64,000 bases of DNA from JBJHAX01 sp050480705 (GCA_050480705.1 JBJHAX010000002.1:62001-126000); one strand, 5' to 3'; numbered from the stretch's first letter, positions 50,419 through 60,145 are shown. The notes: generated by a model from the sequence alone, not told the origin. Program-made: numbers and translations.

Positions 50419-51438
50419 TCAGAAGCAGGCTGCGGCGAGCCACTGGTAGGGGTTGATGGCCGAGCCCCCGCCCGGGTGGATCTCGAAGTGGACGTGCGGC
50501 GCGCTCGGCGAGGCGTTGCCAGTCGAGCCGTTGCGCGCGATCAGCTGCCCGGGCGCCACCCGCCGTCCCGCCTGCCCGTCGGGCTCGACGCTGTTGAGGT
50601 GCGCGTAGTAGTAGACGTTGCCGTCGTCGCCACGCAGATACAGGCCGAGCCCTCCGAGCCCGCTCCACGAGGTGCGTTGCACCGTGCCGTACGTGAAGGC
50701 GTAGACGGGATGGTTGTGGGGTGCGAACACGTCGGTGCCCCGGTGACGGCGGCCGCCGGAGCGCGGCGCGCCCCAGGTGTCGCGGAACCTGAAGGCACTG
50801 TCGAAGATGCAGGCGTAGGTGCCCTGCTGCACGCCGCGGTCGATGTGGACCTGGCGTTCGAGCATCGTGTTCAGGCTCTGCGCGCGCGCCTGCGCGGTCG
50901 ACAGCGCCGCCTGCAGTTCCTGGGCCTGCACCTCGAGTTCTGCCTGCAGCACGTCGAGGCGCTCCTCGCGGTCGGCAAGCAGTTCGAGCGTCTGGTCCAG
51001 CGCCGTTCGGGACGCAAGCGCGTCCTCGAGCCGTGTGCCTTCGCGCAACTGCAACGTGGAGATCATCGCGGCGCGCTCGACCGCCTCCTGTGATCCCCCC
51101 GAGGCGAGCAGCAACTCGAACGAGGCGGTCGATCCCTGCTTGAACACCGAACGCGCGCGCTCGGAGAGCAGCTGCTCGGCCTGTCGAGCGTCGCGTTCGA
51201 GCCGAGACGCACGGTTGCGCAGGTCGGTGAGCTCGACCTCGGTCTCTTCGATCTGGGCCCAGGTGCGCTCGTAGGCGTCCGTCGCGTCGTCCAGGCGCGT
51301 CTCGAGATCGTCGACGCGCCGTTCGGCCTCTTGGATCTCGCTGCGCAACTGATCCTGGGTGACCGCGCCGGCGCCGAGCGGCTCGACGAACAGCAGCGCA
51401 ACCGCGACCGCGACGATGAGGACACGACGTCGCCTCAC
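50419..51438 (-). CDS. secreted coiled-coil M23 family protein (copy 3)
   Basis: A 339-residue paralogue: signal helix (VLIVAVAVALLFVEPLGAGA), coiled coil (about 30-200) and M23 domain with HRGTD and HVHF. GTG 51438 has GGAGG seven bases upstream. Coiled-coil sections share runs such as LLSERARSVFKQGSTAS with copy 2, so these two arose by tandem duplication. Divergent from the hyuA gene. Confidence 0.9.
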   Translation of the reverse strand: MRRRRVLIVAVAVALLFVEPLGAGAVTQDQLRSEIQEAERRVDDLETRLDDATDAYERTWAQIEETEVELTDLRNRASRLERDARQAEQLLSERARSVFKQGSTASFELLLASGGSQEAVERAAMISTLQLREGTRLEDALASRTALDQTLELLADREERLDVLQAELEVQAQELQAALSTAQARAQSLNTMLERQVHIDRGVQQGTYACIFDSAFRFRDTWGAPRSGGRRHRGTDVFAPHNHPVYAFTYGTVQRTSWSGLGGLGLYLRGDDGNVYYYAHLNSVEPDGQAGRRVAPGQLIARNGSTGNASPSAPHVHFEIHPGGGSAINPYQWLAAACF

Positions 51439-51530
51439 GCCACCGCCTCCATCACCTGATGCGCCACCGGCCACACGAAACGCAAAGACTGCCATGCCGG
51501 TTCACACGATTCCAACCCACAATGCCGACG

Positions 51531-51540
51531 ACCGTACGGT
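51531..51540. promoter_or_regulatory. perfect palindrome ACCGTACGGT in the hyuA upstream region
   Basis: ACCGTACGGT is self-complementary and lies 120 bases before the hyuA start. A second inverted repeat ACGCT-N10-AGCGT lies at 51580-51599. Either could be an operator for the hydantoinase operon; no local regulator gene is adjacent, and the 221-bp gap holds no gene. Confidence 0.4.
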
Positions 51541-51659
51541 GTGGACGCAAATCCGCGGACGCGACATTCGCAGCCTGGAACGCTACGGATACGAAGCGTC
51601 ACGTCGGGCGACACGCCCGGGCGTGCACGGCGGCATGCGATCATGACAACGAGGTGGCG

Positions 51660-53585
51660 ATGACGATCGGTGTCGATGTCGGAGGGACGTTCACCGATGC
51701 GGTGCGCTGGGACGGCGCCGGTGTGCGCATCGCCAAGGTCTCGACCACACCCGACCAGGCGCGCGGTGTGCTCGAGAGTGCGCAGGCGACCTCGCCAGAC
51801 GGCCGCAGCCCGCAGCGTCTTCTGCACGGCACGACCGTCGCGACCAACGCCCTGCTCGAGCGCCGCGGCGCACGGCTGGCGCTGGTGACCGACGCCGGCT
51901 TCGAAGACCTGCTCGAGATCGCCCGCCAGGACCGCCCGTCGCTGTACGACCCGTTCGTCGACCGCGCCGAACCGCTGGTTGCGCGAAACGCCCGGATCGG
52001 CGTCGACGGCGACGTGGCGGACGCCGTTGCGCGTGTTCGGGCACTCGACCCCGACGCGGTGGCGGTCAGCCTGCTGCACGCCTACCGGGACGGCGCACGC
52101 GAGCGGCGCATCGCCGAGGCGATCGCGGAGGCGATCGGGTGCCCGGTGTCGTGCTCGCACGACGTCGCCGGCGAGATGCGCGAGTTCGAGCGCACCTCGA
52201 CCACGGTGCTCAACGCCTTCCTCGTGCCGGTCATGGACACCTATCTGGCCAGCCTGGCGGACACGACCGTGCGCTCAGGCCTCGCCTCGACGGTCGAGGT
52301 GCTGCGCTCGTCGGGCGGGCTGATGGGCCTCGACGAAGCCGCCCGGCTTCCCGCCGCTGCGCTGCTGTCGGGTCCTGCGGGCGGTGTGGTCGCCGCCGCC
52401 CGGCTCGGCGCCGCGCTCGGCTACGACGATCTCGTGTCGTTCGACATGGGTGGCACGTCCACGGACGTGTGCCGCATCGTCGGCGGCCGTCCCGAGGTCG
52501 CCTACGAGCGAAACGTCGACGGGTATGCATGCCGCCTGCCCTCGGTGGCGATCGACACGGTCGGTGCGGGCGGCGGCAGCCTCGCGTGGGCCGACGACGC
52601 GGGTGCGTTGCGCGTCGGCCCGAGGAGCGCCGGCGCCCACCCGGGACCTGCCTGCTACGGCCGCGGCGGCGCCGGAGCGACGGTCACCGACGCGAACGTG
52701 CTGCTGGGGCGCATCGACCCGCTCGGCACGCTCGCGGGAGGTGTCCGCCTCGACGCCGACGCGGCCCGCCGTGCGCTCGTGAGCGTCGGTGAGCGCCTCG
52801 GGCTGGATGCCACCAGCACCGCGCGCGGGGTCGTGGCGGTGGTCGAGGAGCACATGGCACGGGCGGTGCGCAGCGTGTCGGTCGAGCAGGGCGCCGATCC
52901 CCGGGGCGCCAAGCTCGTGTCATTCGGTGGCGCGGGCGGGCTGCACGCCACCGCGCTGGCCGAAGCGCTCGACATGGCAGGGGTCATCGTTCCTGCCCAC
53001 GCGGGCGTGTTCTCGGCGCTCGGGCTGCTGCTCAGTCCCCGCCGCGCCGACCGCGCACGCGGCACCCATCTTCGTCGCGCCGCCGCCGACCGGCTGCCCG
53101 CACGGGCCGCGCACGGCGCCGGCGACGCCGCCGCGGTCATCGGCCGCGAAGCGAGCGTGCGCACGCGCGTCGACGTCCGCTACGTCGGGCAGGCCCACGA
53201 GACGACCGTGTCCTACGAGCCGGGCGAGGCCTGGGAGGTGGTCGCGGAACGCTTCCACGTCGAACACCACCGCCGCAACGGCTTCCACCGCATCGACGAC
53301 CCGGTCGAGCTCGTCGCCGTCCGCGCCGAAGCGAGCGCACCGGCGACGCTCGCATGGGAGGACCTGCCCTCGCACACGCCGCGCGGCGACATCGACCGCG
53401 GCAGGCGCACCGTCGCCGGACCCGACGGCAGCGTCGACGCGAAGGTGCTGTGGCGCCCCGCACTTGCGCCGGGCGCCGAAGTCGTCGGACCCGCCGTCGT
53501 CGAGGATCACGACGCGACCGTGTGGCTGCGGCCGGGTGACCGGGCACGCGTGCACGACTCGGGTGCGCTGGAGGTGTCGTGGTGA
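51660..53585 (+). CDS. hyuA: hydantoinase/oxoprolinase family subunit A
   Basis: A 641-residue protein of the HyuA (N-methylhydantoinase A / 5-oxoprolinase / acetone carboxylase beta) family: the N-terminal phosphate-binding GVDVGGTFTDAV, the LHGTTVATNALLERRG motif, and the second ATPase segment FDMGGTSTDVCRI, with AGGGSLAW following. ATP-dependent ring opening of hydantoins or oxoproline is the family role. ATG 51660 has GAGG five bases upstream. Its stop overlaps the start of subunit B. Confidence 0.9.
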   Translation: MTIGVDVGGTFTDAVRWDGAGVRIAKVSTTPDQARGVLESAQATSPDGRSPQRLLHGTTVATNALLERRGARLALVTDAGFEDLLEIARQDRPSLYDPFVDRAEPLVARNARIGVDGDVADAVARVRALDPDAVAVSLLHAYRDGARERRIAEAIAEAIGCPVSCSHDVAGEMREFERTSTTVLNAFLVPVMDTYLASLADTTVRSGLASTVEVLRSSGGLMGLDEAARLPAAALLSGPAGGVVAAARLGAALGYDDLVSFDMGGTSTDVCRIVGGRPEVAYERNVDGYACRLPSVAIDTVGAGGGSLAWADDAGALRVGPRSAGAHPGPACYGRGGAGATVTDANVLLGRIDPLGTLAGGVRLDADAARRALVSVGERLGLDATSTARGVVAVVEEHMARAVRSVSVEQGADPRGAKLVSFGGAGGLHATALAEALDMAGVIVPAHAGVFSALGLLLSPRRADRARGTHLRRAAADRLPARAAHGAGDAAAVIGREASVRTRVDVRYVGQAHETTVSYEPGEAWEVVAERFHVEHHRRNGFHRIDDPVELVAVRAEASAPATLAWEDLPSHTPRGDIDRGRRTVAGPDGSVDAKVLWRPALAPGAEVVGPAVVEDHDATVWLRPGDRARVHDSGALEVSW

Positions 53586-55141
53586 GCGGTGTATCGCGTG
53601 ACTTCGACCCGATCGATCTCGAGATCGCCCGCAACCGGTTCGCCGCCGTCGCTGACGAGATGGGGCTGGTGCTGCGACGCACCGCCTACTCGCCCAACAT
53701 CAAGGAGCGGGCCGACTGCTCGGCGGCGTTGTTCGTCGCCGACGGCGAGATGCTGGCCCAGGCCGAGCACATCCCGGTGCATCTGGGTGCGATGCCCGCG
53801 TCGGTGCGTGCGGTCCTGGACGTGGTCGGCCAACCGGAGGCCGGCGCCCAGTACGCGGTGAACGACCCCTACGCGGGCGGCACCCACCTCAACGATCTCA
53901 CCCTCATCCGCCCGGTGACGATCGACGGTGACCTCATCGGGTTCCTGGCCAACCGGGCGCATCACGCAGACGTCGGAGGCGAAGCGCCTGGCTCGATGCC
54001 CGCACACGCGACCGACATCGCTCAGGAGGGGCACCGTGTCCCGCCGACGCGCGCCGTCGTCGACGGCGAGTTCGATCCCGGGTTCCTGCACCCGTTCCTG
54101 GCGGCGACACGCACACCGTCGGAACGCATCGGCGACCTGTCGGCCCAGCTGGGCGCGAACGAGATCGGCGCGGCACGGCTGACCGAGCTCGCCCGCCGGT
54201 ACGGCCCGGCACGCTTCGCCCGGCTCACCGACGCCGTGCTCGACTACGGCGAGCGGCGCATGCGCAGCGCGCTCGCTGCACTCCCGGCAGGCGCCACTTC
54301 CTTCGTCGACCACCTCGAGGACGGCGACGACCTGTATCCGATCGAGGTCACGGTCCACATTGCGCACGGTGAACTGCACGCCGACTTCTCAGGCACCGCT
54401 GATCAGATCGCCGCGAACATCAACGCCGTCCGGGCGGTCACCCGCTCCTGCCTGTACTACGCGGTGCGGGTCGCGACCGACCCATCGATCCCCGCCAACG
54501 GTGGCTGCTACCGCCCACTGACGCTGACGACCACGCCCGGCACGATCGTCGACGCGACGCCGCCCGCCGCCGTCGCCGCCGGCAACGTCGAGACCAGCCA
54601 GCGCATCGCCGACGTGCTGCTCGGCGCACTCGCGCAGGCATGCCCCGACCGTGTGCCCGCCGCGTCACAGGGCACGATGAACAACGTGCTGATCGGCAAC
54701 GACCGCTTCGCCTACTACGAGACGGTGGCAGGAGGCCAGGGTGCGCGCCCGGGCCGCGACGGGCAGTCGGGCATCCAGACCGGCATGACCAACACCCGCA
54801 ACACCCCGATCGAGTCGCTCGAAGCCCACTATCCGTTCCGTGTGCGCCGCACGACGTTGTGGCGAAGCGGTGGCGAGGGGCGCTGGCGCGGCGGCGACGG
54901 GATCGAGCGTGAACTCGAACTGCTCGAGCCCGCCACGGCGTCGCTGATCGGCGAGCGGCGACGCACCCGCCCGTGGGGCCTCTCCGGGGGCGGGCCCGGC
55001 GCGGCAGGCGAGGACTGGCTGCTGCGCCGTGGCGGGTCGCGCGAGCGGCTGCCCGCGAAGGTCACGCTCGAGCTGGACGCCGGCGACCGGCTGCTGGTGC
55101 GCACGCCCGGCGGTGGCGGATGGGGCGCACAGCGGGGCTGA
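53582..55141 (+). CDS. hyuB: hydantoinase/oxoprolinase family subunit B
   Basis: A 519-residue HyuB-type protein: FDPIDLEIARNRFAAVADEMG, NDPYAGGTHLNDLTLIRP, FSGTADQIAANINAVRAVT and the ETVAGGQGARPGRDGQSG segment are family signatures. Together with HyuA it forms the ATP-dependent amidohydrolase. Two consecutive GTG codons (53579, 53582) are possible starts, both after GGAGG; the overlap with hyuA couples translation. Substrate unknown. Confidence 0.92.
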   Translation: MSGVSRDFDPIDLEIARNRFAAVADEMGLVLRRTAYSPNIKERADCSAALFVADGEMLAQAEHIPVHLGAMPASVRAVLDVVGQPEAGAQYAVNDPYAGGTHLNDLTLIRPVTIDGDLIGFLANRAHHADVGGEAPGSMPAHATDIAQEGHRVPPTRAVVDGEFDPGFLHPFLAATRTPSERIGDLSAQLGANEIGAARLTELARRYGPARFARLTDAVLDYGERRMRSALAALPAGATSFVDHLEDGDDLYPIEVTVHIAHGELHADFSGTADQIAANINAVRAVTRSCLYYAVRVATDPSIPANGGCYRPLTLTTTPGTIVDATPPAAVAAGNVETSQRIADVLLGALAQACPDRVPAASQGTMNNVLIGNDRFAYYETVAGGQGARPGRDGQSGIQTGMTNTRNTPIESLEAHYPFRVRRTTLWRSGGEGRWRGGDGIERELELLEPATASLIGERRRTRPWGLSGGGPGAAGEDWLLRRGGSRERLPAKVTLELDAGDRLLVRTPGGGGWGAQRG

Positions 55142-55270
55142 CGACACGCGTGCAGCGGACTCGCCACCGAGGCGCCGCGGCGAAGCGCCGGCAGCGCGTT
55201 CGTTGACGACCGGGTGGCCGGCGCGCCGCTGTAGCGTGCTGGCCGTACGACGGCGCCCGCGCCGTATCCG

Positions 55271-55298
55271 CGCCCCGGGGCCATCGCTGCCCCGGGCG
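55271..55298 (+). promoter_or_regulatory. leader hairpin upstream of the MFS gene
   Basis: CGCCCCGGGGC (55271-55281) pairs with GCCCCGGGCG (55289-55298) with one bulged C around a 7-base loop, 27 bases before the GTG start. A TAGCGT box lies at 55232-55237. It may end hyuB transcription or control the MFS message. The 183-bp gap has no gene. Confidence 0.45.
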
Positions 55299-55324
55299 CC
55301 GTCACGCTGTGAGAGGAACCGAGG

Positions 55325-56536
55325 GTGGCGAGCACGAATGCACGCCCGTCGGCGTCACCACGACGGGTGACGGCCGTCGCGGCCGCGGTGACGACTGCGA
55401 TCCATCTGCCGATCTTCCTGCTCGGCGGGCTCGCGGTGCTCGCACGCGAAGACATCACCAACCTCGACGAAGCCCGCGTCGGCGCGCTCGCCAGCGTGTT
55501 CTTCGCCGTGTCAGCGCTGACCTCGTCATTCGCGGGGCGGTTGTCGGACCGGTGGGGCCCACGGATCGGCATCAACACGTCGATGGTGGCCAGCGCCGCC
55601 GCGCTGACCTCGATAGGACTCGCGCGCGGCACCGCGACGCTCGCACTCGGCTGCGCCCTCGCCGGGGTAGCCAACGGCATCGGGCAGCCGGCCGCGAACC
55701 ACAGCCTGGCACGCTGGGTCCGTGGGGCGCGCCAGGGCATCGCCTTCGGGATCAAGCAGTCGTCCGTCCCGACCGCAGGGCTGCTCGCGGGTGCGTCGAT
55801 CCCGCTGATCGGGATGACCGTCGGCTGGCGCGTGACGTTCGTGCTCGGCGCGACCGCGGTGCTGCTGACCGTCGCGCTGGTGCCGCGGCGCTTCGGCCCG
55901 ACCGTGCAGCTGCACACGGCATCGGCCGGCCCCGCCGACGCACCACGACGCTCACTGTTCGTGCTCATGGCCGCGGTCGCCTGCGGCTCGGCGGCCGGCA
56001 ACACGATTCCGGCCTTCTTCGTCCTCTCGGCGGTCGACGCCGGCGTCGCCACCGCCACCGCCGGGGTGCTGCTCGCGATCGGCGGCGCCGCCGGGATCGT
56101 TGCACGGCTGTCGGTCGGATGGCTGGCCGACCGGCGGGGCGCCGGCCACCTGCGGTTCGTCGCCGGGATGCTGGCGCTGGGTGCGGTCGGCTACATACTG
56201 CTGGCGGCATCCTCGCTGGGCACCGCGGTGATCGCCGCCGGCGCGGTGCTCGCGTTCGCTGCGGGCTGGGGATGGCCCGGTGTGACCCTGCTGACGACCG
56301 TACGGCTGTTCCCGTCGGCGCCGGGCGCGGCGAGCGGGATGATCCTGGCTGGCGCCGCGTCCGGCGGCGTGATCGGCCCGCCGGTGATCGGCATCGTCGC
56401 CCGCGCGTTCGGCTTCACGTGGGCGTGGTGTGTCGTTGCGCTGCTCGCGACGGCCGGGGCGACGCTGATGCTGGTGTGCCGACGCTCGGTGCTGCGCTGG
56501 CGCGCCGCCGTCACGTCCACGGACCGCGATTCGTGA
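55325..56536 (+). CDS. MFS transporter
   Basis: A 403-residue major facilitator with 12 helices. Loop 2-3 has GRLSDRWGPRIG, and the second half has GWLADRRGAGHL. FGIKQSSVPTAGLLAG resembles the KQSG segment of the carrier at 44096, so the two are related. It probably transports the substrate or product of the hydantoinase. GTG 55325 has AGAGGAA upstream. Confidence 0.85.
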   Translation: MASTNARPSASPRRVTAVAAAVTTAIHLPIFLLGGLAVLAREDITNLDEARVGALASVFFAVSALTSSFAGRLSDRWGPRIGINTSMVASAAALTSIGLARGTATLALGCALAGVANGIGQPAANHSLARWVRGARQGIAFGIKQSSVPTAGLLAGASIPLIGMTVGWRVTFVLGATAVLLTVALVPRRFGPTVQLHTASAGPADAPRRSLFVLMAAVACGSAAGNTIPAFFVLSAVDAGVATATAGVLLAIGGAAGIVARLSVGWLADRRGAGHLRFVAGMLALGAVGYILLAASSLGTAVIAAGAVLAFAAGWGWPGVTLLTTVRLFPSAPGAASGMILAGAASGGVIGPPVIGIVARAFGFTWAWCVVALLATAGATLMLVCRRSVLRWRAAVTSTDRDS

Positions 56537-56611
56537 CCTGCTGACCCGCCGTGGAGCGCCGCTTGCCGGCACGTCGGCGAGCCGTGTCGCATCCGTGCCC
56601 GACGCGGCCGG

Positions 56612-57448
56612 TCAGGCCTGCGAGTCGGCAGGGCCCGCGAATCCGCGGTCGACGATGTCGTCGGCGAGACGGGCGACGTCGCCGTCGACGCCGGTGTCGA
56701 CCCAGGTACGCACAGCGTCGACGAACGACGCGCCGGTGGCGTTGATCGCGATGGTGTAGCTGGTGGTGTCGCCGGTGACGAGTTGCGGGGTCTCCTCGAT
56801 CGCCTCGAGATAGTCGACCCACGAGTCGAGGTGGACCACGTAGCGGTCACGGACCTCGGTGCTGTCCTCGTCGACCTCGGCGGCGAGCAGACGTGTGCGC
56901 AGCACCGCGAGGCCGTCCAGCGCCGCGACGGCGGCGTCACGGATGCTCCCGCGCACCTCCTCGGCGTCGAACGGCCCGATGCCTTCGAAGACCTCGCGGA
57001 CCTCCAGCTGGAACCCCAGCATGGTGCGCTCGGATGCGTCGATCGCGGCGAGCAGCCGCACGTGGTCGGCCGCGGCCCCGTCGAAGTCGTCCGCGTCGGG
57101 AACTTCGACCTGGAAGTCGTCGGGAACCGACGGGCCCTGGAAGCTGCCGTCGTCGTGTTCGCCCGCGCCCGGATCGTCGTCCGGCACCTGCGTGGTGTCG
57201 TCACCCGGTGCGGGCGTCACGCCCAGGGCGTCGTCGGTGGAGGTTCCAAGCGTCATCACGGCATACAGCGCCGGCGCCGCCAACGCCACCAACGCGACGA
57301 GCGAGACCACGACGGTGCGTCGCCGGCGGCGGCGGAGTCGCTCACGCTCGAACGGTGTCGGCGGCGGTCCGTCGTCGTCCCACCAGGATGGATCCACGTC
57401 GCCCTCGTCCACGTCCGTCTCGACCGTACACGCTCGGCAGGAGCGCAT
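56612..57448 (-). CDS. membrane-anchored protein of unknown function
   Basis: A 278-residue protein: acidic N terminus (DVDEGDVDPSWWDDDG), a basic cluster (RLRRRRRRT) followed by one membrane helix at about residues 45-65, then an acidic linker and a helical domain outside the cell (about 120-270). No known motif. ATG 57448 is used; GTG 57412 is an alternative. It is divergent from nothing close and lies between the MFS gene and the sugar-acid operon. Confidence 0.65.
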   Translation of the reverse strand: MRSCRACTVETDVDEGDVDPSWWDDDGPPPTPFERERLRRRRRRTVVVSLVALVALAAPALYAVMTLGTSTDDALGVTPAPGDDTTQVPDDDPGAGEHDDGSFQGPSVPDDFQVEVPDADDFDGAAADHVRLLAAIDASERTMLGFQLEVREVFEGIGPFDAEEVRGSIRDAAVAALDGLAVLRTRLLAAEVDEDSTEVRDRYVVHLDSWVDYLEAIEETPQLVTGDTTSYTIAINATGASFVDAVRTWVDTGVDGDVARLADDIVDRGFAGPADSQA

Positions 57449-57614
57449 CCGCCGCCACGCTGCGCGACGCGCGAGCCGCCACCGTGGTCATCGTCGACGG
57501 GTCACCACGAGACTGTCGCGATGGTCCGGATCCGATCAGTGACGGCGAGCCGAGCGACGGCCGGGCCGGTCGGTGGCCGGGGCCCGTCGGTAGCCGGGCA
57601 GCACGACCACTGGC

Positions 57615-58391
57615 TCAGCGGCCGAGCCAACCCCCGTCGACGGCGAGCACGATGCCGTTGACGTAGTCGGACGCTGCCGAGGCGAGGAACACGGTCGCGC
57701 CAGCGATGTCGTCGGGAACACCCCAGCGTCCGGCGGGGATGCGCTCCACGATGGCACGGTTGCGCTCGACGTCGTCCTGCAACGCCTGGGTGTTGTCCGT
57801 GGCGATGTAGCCGGGCGCGATCGCGTTGACGTTCACGCCCGATGCGGCCCACTCGTTCGCCATCGTCTTGACGATGCCGGCGACGGCGCTCTTGGACGCG
57901 GTGTAGCTGGCAACGTTGATGCCGCCCTGGAAGGAGAGCAGCGATGCCGTGAAGATGACCTTGCCCCGGCCCCGCTGCGCCATGCCGTGCCCGAGCATTC
58001 TGGTCAGCCGGAACGGTGAGGTGAGGTTGACTTCGAGCACGCGGTCCCACATCTCGTCGTCGTGCTGGTCGATCGGCGCGCGAAGGATCGTGCCGGCGTT
58101 GTTGACCAGCACGTCGATCTGCCGGCCGCGCGCCTCGAGATCGTCGGCGAGTCCGTCGACCGCGTCGCGGTCACCGAGATCGACGGCGTGCACCTCGACG
58201 TCGCGGCCGAGCTCGCGAACGCGGCGTTCCACCTCGCTGCCGGACGGTTCGAGCGAGGCGCTGACCGCCACGATGTCGGCGCCCGCAGACGCGAGCGCGG
58301 TCGCCATCGACAATCCGATGCCGCGTCTGGCGCCGGTCACGAGCGCGGTCGTTCCGGCGAGGTCGAACATGTGCGGTCCGAAGCTGGTCAT
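57615..58391 (-). CDS. short-chain dehydrogenase, KduD-like (2-keto-3-deoxygluconate or gluconate oxidoreductase)
   Basis: A 258-residue SDR: TGARRGIG nucleotide-binding, LVNNAG, and the catalytic ASLLSFQGG...YTASK, which is the KduD pattern. C terminus VDGGWLGR. KduD interconverts 2-keto-3-deoxygluconate and its diketo derivative with NAD; related enzymes oxidise gluconate. AAGG lies seven bases before the ATG 58391. It is the last gene of the minus-strand operon that starts beyond 64 kb. Confidence 0.88.
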   Translation of the reverse strand: MTSFGPHMFDLAGTTALVTGARRGIGLSMATALASAGADIVAVSASLEPSGSEVERRVRELGRDVEVHAVDLGDRDAVDGLADDLEARGRQIDVLVNNAGTILRAPIDQHDDEMWDRVLEVNLTSPFRLTRMLGHGMAQRGRGKVIFTASLLSFQGGINVASYTASKSAVAGIVKTMANEWAASGVNVNAIAPGYIATDNTQALQDDVERNRAIVERIPAGRWGVPDDIAGATVFLASAASDYVNGIVLAVDGGWLGR

Positions 58392-58488
58392 TGCACGGCC
58401 TTGTGGATCGTGGCGTAGGTCCGGGGGTTCGCGTGGCCGCGACACCTCTGCCTCGAGGCAGGCGCGGCATGCGGCGGTGGTCGCGGTC

Positions 58489-59505
58489 CTACCGCTGGCA
58501 GTCGATGAGCACCTTCATCACTTCTCCGCTTTCGAGCGCTTCGAACGCATCGTGGGCGTTGTCCATGGGTTCGATGCGTGAGATCAGGCGTGCGACGTCG
58601 ACGTTGCCGTCTTCGATGAGCGCCACCGCGGTTTCGTAGTCCGAACGCGTGTAAAGGCGCGCTCCGACGAGATCGAGCTCCCGCCAGAAGAAGCGGAACA
58701 GGTCCATCGGCCGCGGCTCGGTGTGCACGCCGACGAGTGCGAGCCTGCCACGGACCTTGAGGGAGGCGACGGCCGAGGTGACGCCCGCCTCGCTGCCCGA
58801 CACCTCGATCGCGACGTCGGCGCCGGCGCCGCCGGTCCACGTCTCGACGAAGGCAGGCACCTCGTGCGCCTGCGGGTCGACGGTCCTGATGCCCGTCTCC
58901 TCGGCCATGGCACGGCGCACCTGCGACGGTTCGCTGAGCAGGACTTCGCCGCCGTAGTGCGTGGCGACGTGCGCGATGAGCAGTCCGACGGGACCGCCGC
59001 CGATGACCAGCACCCGGTCGCCGCGGGCCACGCCTGCACGCTCGACGTCGTGCACCGCGACGGCGAGCGGCTCGACGAGCGCGCCGACGTCGAGTCCCAT
59101 GCGGTCGGGGAGGCGAACGAGGGTGTCGCCGGGAACGGTCCAGCTGCCCTGCATCGCGCCGTCGGCGTCGATGCCGAGGAACACGATGTTGTGGCAGATG
59201 TGGCCGTTGCCGGCGTGGCATGCCGGGCAGTCGCCGCACGAAACGATCGGAATGACGGTGACGGCGTCGCCGATGGCCCAACCCTGGACGTCGTCGCCGA
59301 TCTCGGCGATGCGTCCCGACATCTCGTGGCCCATCACGGCCGGGAACGTCACGCGCGAATCCATGTGTCCGGCGAGCACGTGCAGGTCCGTTCCGCAGAT
59401 GCCGGTGTAGGCGACGTCGATGCGGACCTGGCCGGGTCCGGGGGATGCGGGCTCGACGGCGGCGACGTCGAGCCGCCGGTCGCCGAGATAGTGAACTGCA
59501 CGCAC
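58489..59505 (-). CDS. zinc-dependent medium-chain alcohol/polyol dehydrogenase
   Basis: A 338-residue MDR enzyme. Catalytic zinc ligands are in GICGTDLH and VMGHEMSG; the structural zinc Cys are in CGDCPACHAGNGHIC; the NAD site is VLVIGGGPVGLL. The family includes L-threonine, sorbitol and gluconate/idonate dehydrogenases. Here it most likely oxidises a sugar-derived hydroxyl or sugar acid, given the neighbours. It ends 97 bases before the KduD-like gene. Confidence 0.9.
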   Translation of the reverse strand: MRAVHYLGDRRLDVAAVEPASPGPGQVRIDVAYTGICGTDLHVLAGHMDSRVTFPAVMGHEMSGRIAEIGDDVQGWAIGDAVTVIPIVSCGDCPACHAGNGHICHNIVFLGIDADGAMQGSWTVPGDTLVRLPDRMGLDVGALVEPLAVAVHDVERAGVARGDRVLVIGGGPVGLLIAHVATHYGGEVLLSEPSQVRRAMAEETGIRTVDPQAHEVPAFVETWTGGAGADVAIEVSGSEAGVTSAVASLKVRGRLALVGVHTEPRPMDLFRFFWRELDLVGARLYTRSDYETAVALIEDGNVDVARLISRIEPMDNAHDAFEALESGEVMKVLIDCQR

Positions 59506-59515
59506 GCTGGCCTCC

Positions 59516-60145
59516 TCAGGCGCCCGCGTCGGGGCGCGGTGGTCGTGGTCTCCAGGGCTCGGCGATATCGGCCGCGGCAGCGAGGGTGCCGGGGTCGCTC
59601 AGCACTTCGTCGATCGCACCGCCGAACGCGAGCGCGCGAACCCCTGCGGCGACGAAGTCGGCCGCGTTGGCGGGACCGATGCCTCCGGTGGCAACGAATC
59701 CGACCTCGGGAAAGACGGGCCGCAGGGCGCCGAGGTGCGCAACACCGAGCACGCTCGCGGGAAACAGCTTGCAGGCCTCCACGCCCGCTCGAACGCAGCG
59801 CATGACGTCGGTGGGGGTCATCACGCCCGGCAGGACGGCCACCCCGGCCTGACGTGCGACGTCGATGACCGCCTCGTCGACACCCGGCATGACGAGCACA
59901 CCGGCGCCGGCGTCGATGGACCGCCGGGCACGTTCGACGTCGATGACGGTGCCGGCGCCGACGGGCCGGCCGTCCGCGCGGGCGACGACCGCGTCGAGCG
60001 CCTCGAATGCACGCTCGTTCTGAACCGGGACCTCGACCAGGTCGATGCCCGCCTCCCAGCAGCGGTCAGCGGTGGCAGCCGCGTCGGCAACCGACGCGCC
60101 GCGCAGAATCGCCATGGTGCGCACGGCTGGCAACAGCTCGGTCAC
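59516..60145 (-). CDS. eda: 2-keto-3-deoxy-6-phosphogluconate (KDPG/KHG) aldolase
   Basis: A 209-residue class I aldolase: catalytic Glu in LVEVPVQNE, Schiff-base Lys in VEACKLFPASVLG, and GGIGPANAADF at the phosphate site. It cleaves KDPG or a related keto-deoxy sugar phosphate to pyruvate and an aldehyde phosphate, the final step of the Entner-Doudoroff pathway. GTG 60145 is used with GAGGAG six bases upstream; ATG 60151 lies inside that site. Downstream of the PfkB kinase that would supply its substrate. Confidence 0.92.
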   Translation of the reverse strand: MTELLPAVRTMAILRGASVADAAATADRCWEAGIDLVEVPVQNERAFEALDAVVARADGRPVGAGTVIDVERARRSIDAGAGVLVMPGVDEAVIDVARQAGVAVLPGVMTPTDVMRCVRAGVEACKLFPASVLGVAHLGALRPVFPEVGFVATGGIGPANAADFVAAGVRALAFGGAIDEVLSDPGTLAAAADIAEPWRPRPPRPDAGA

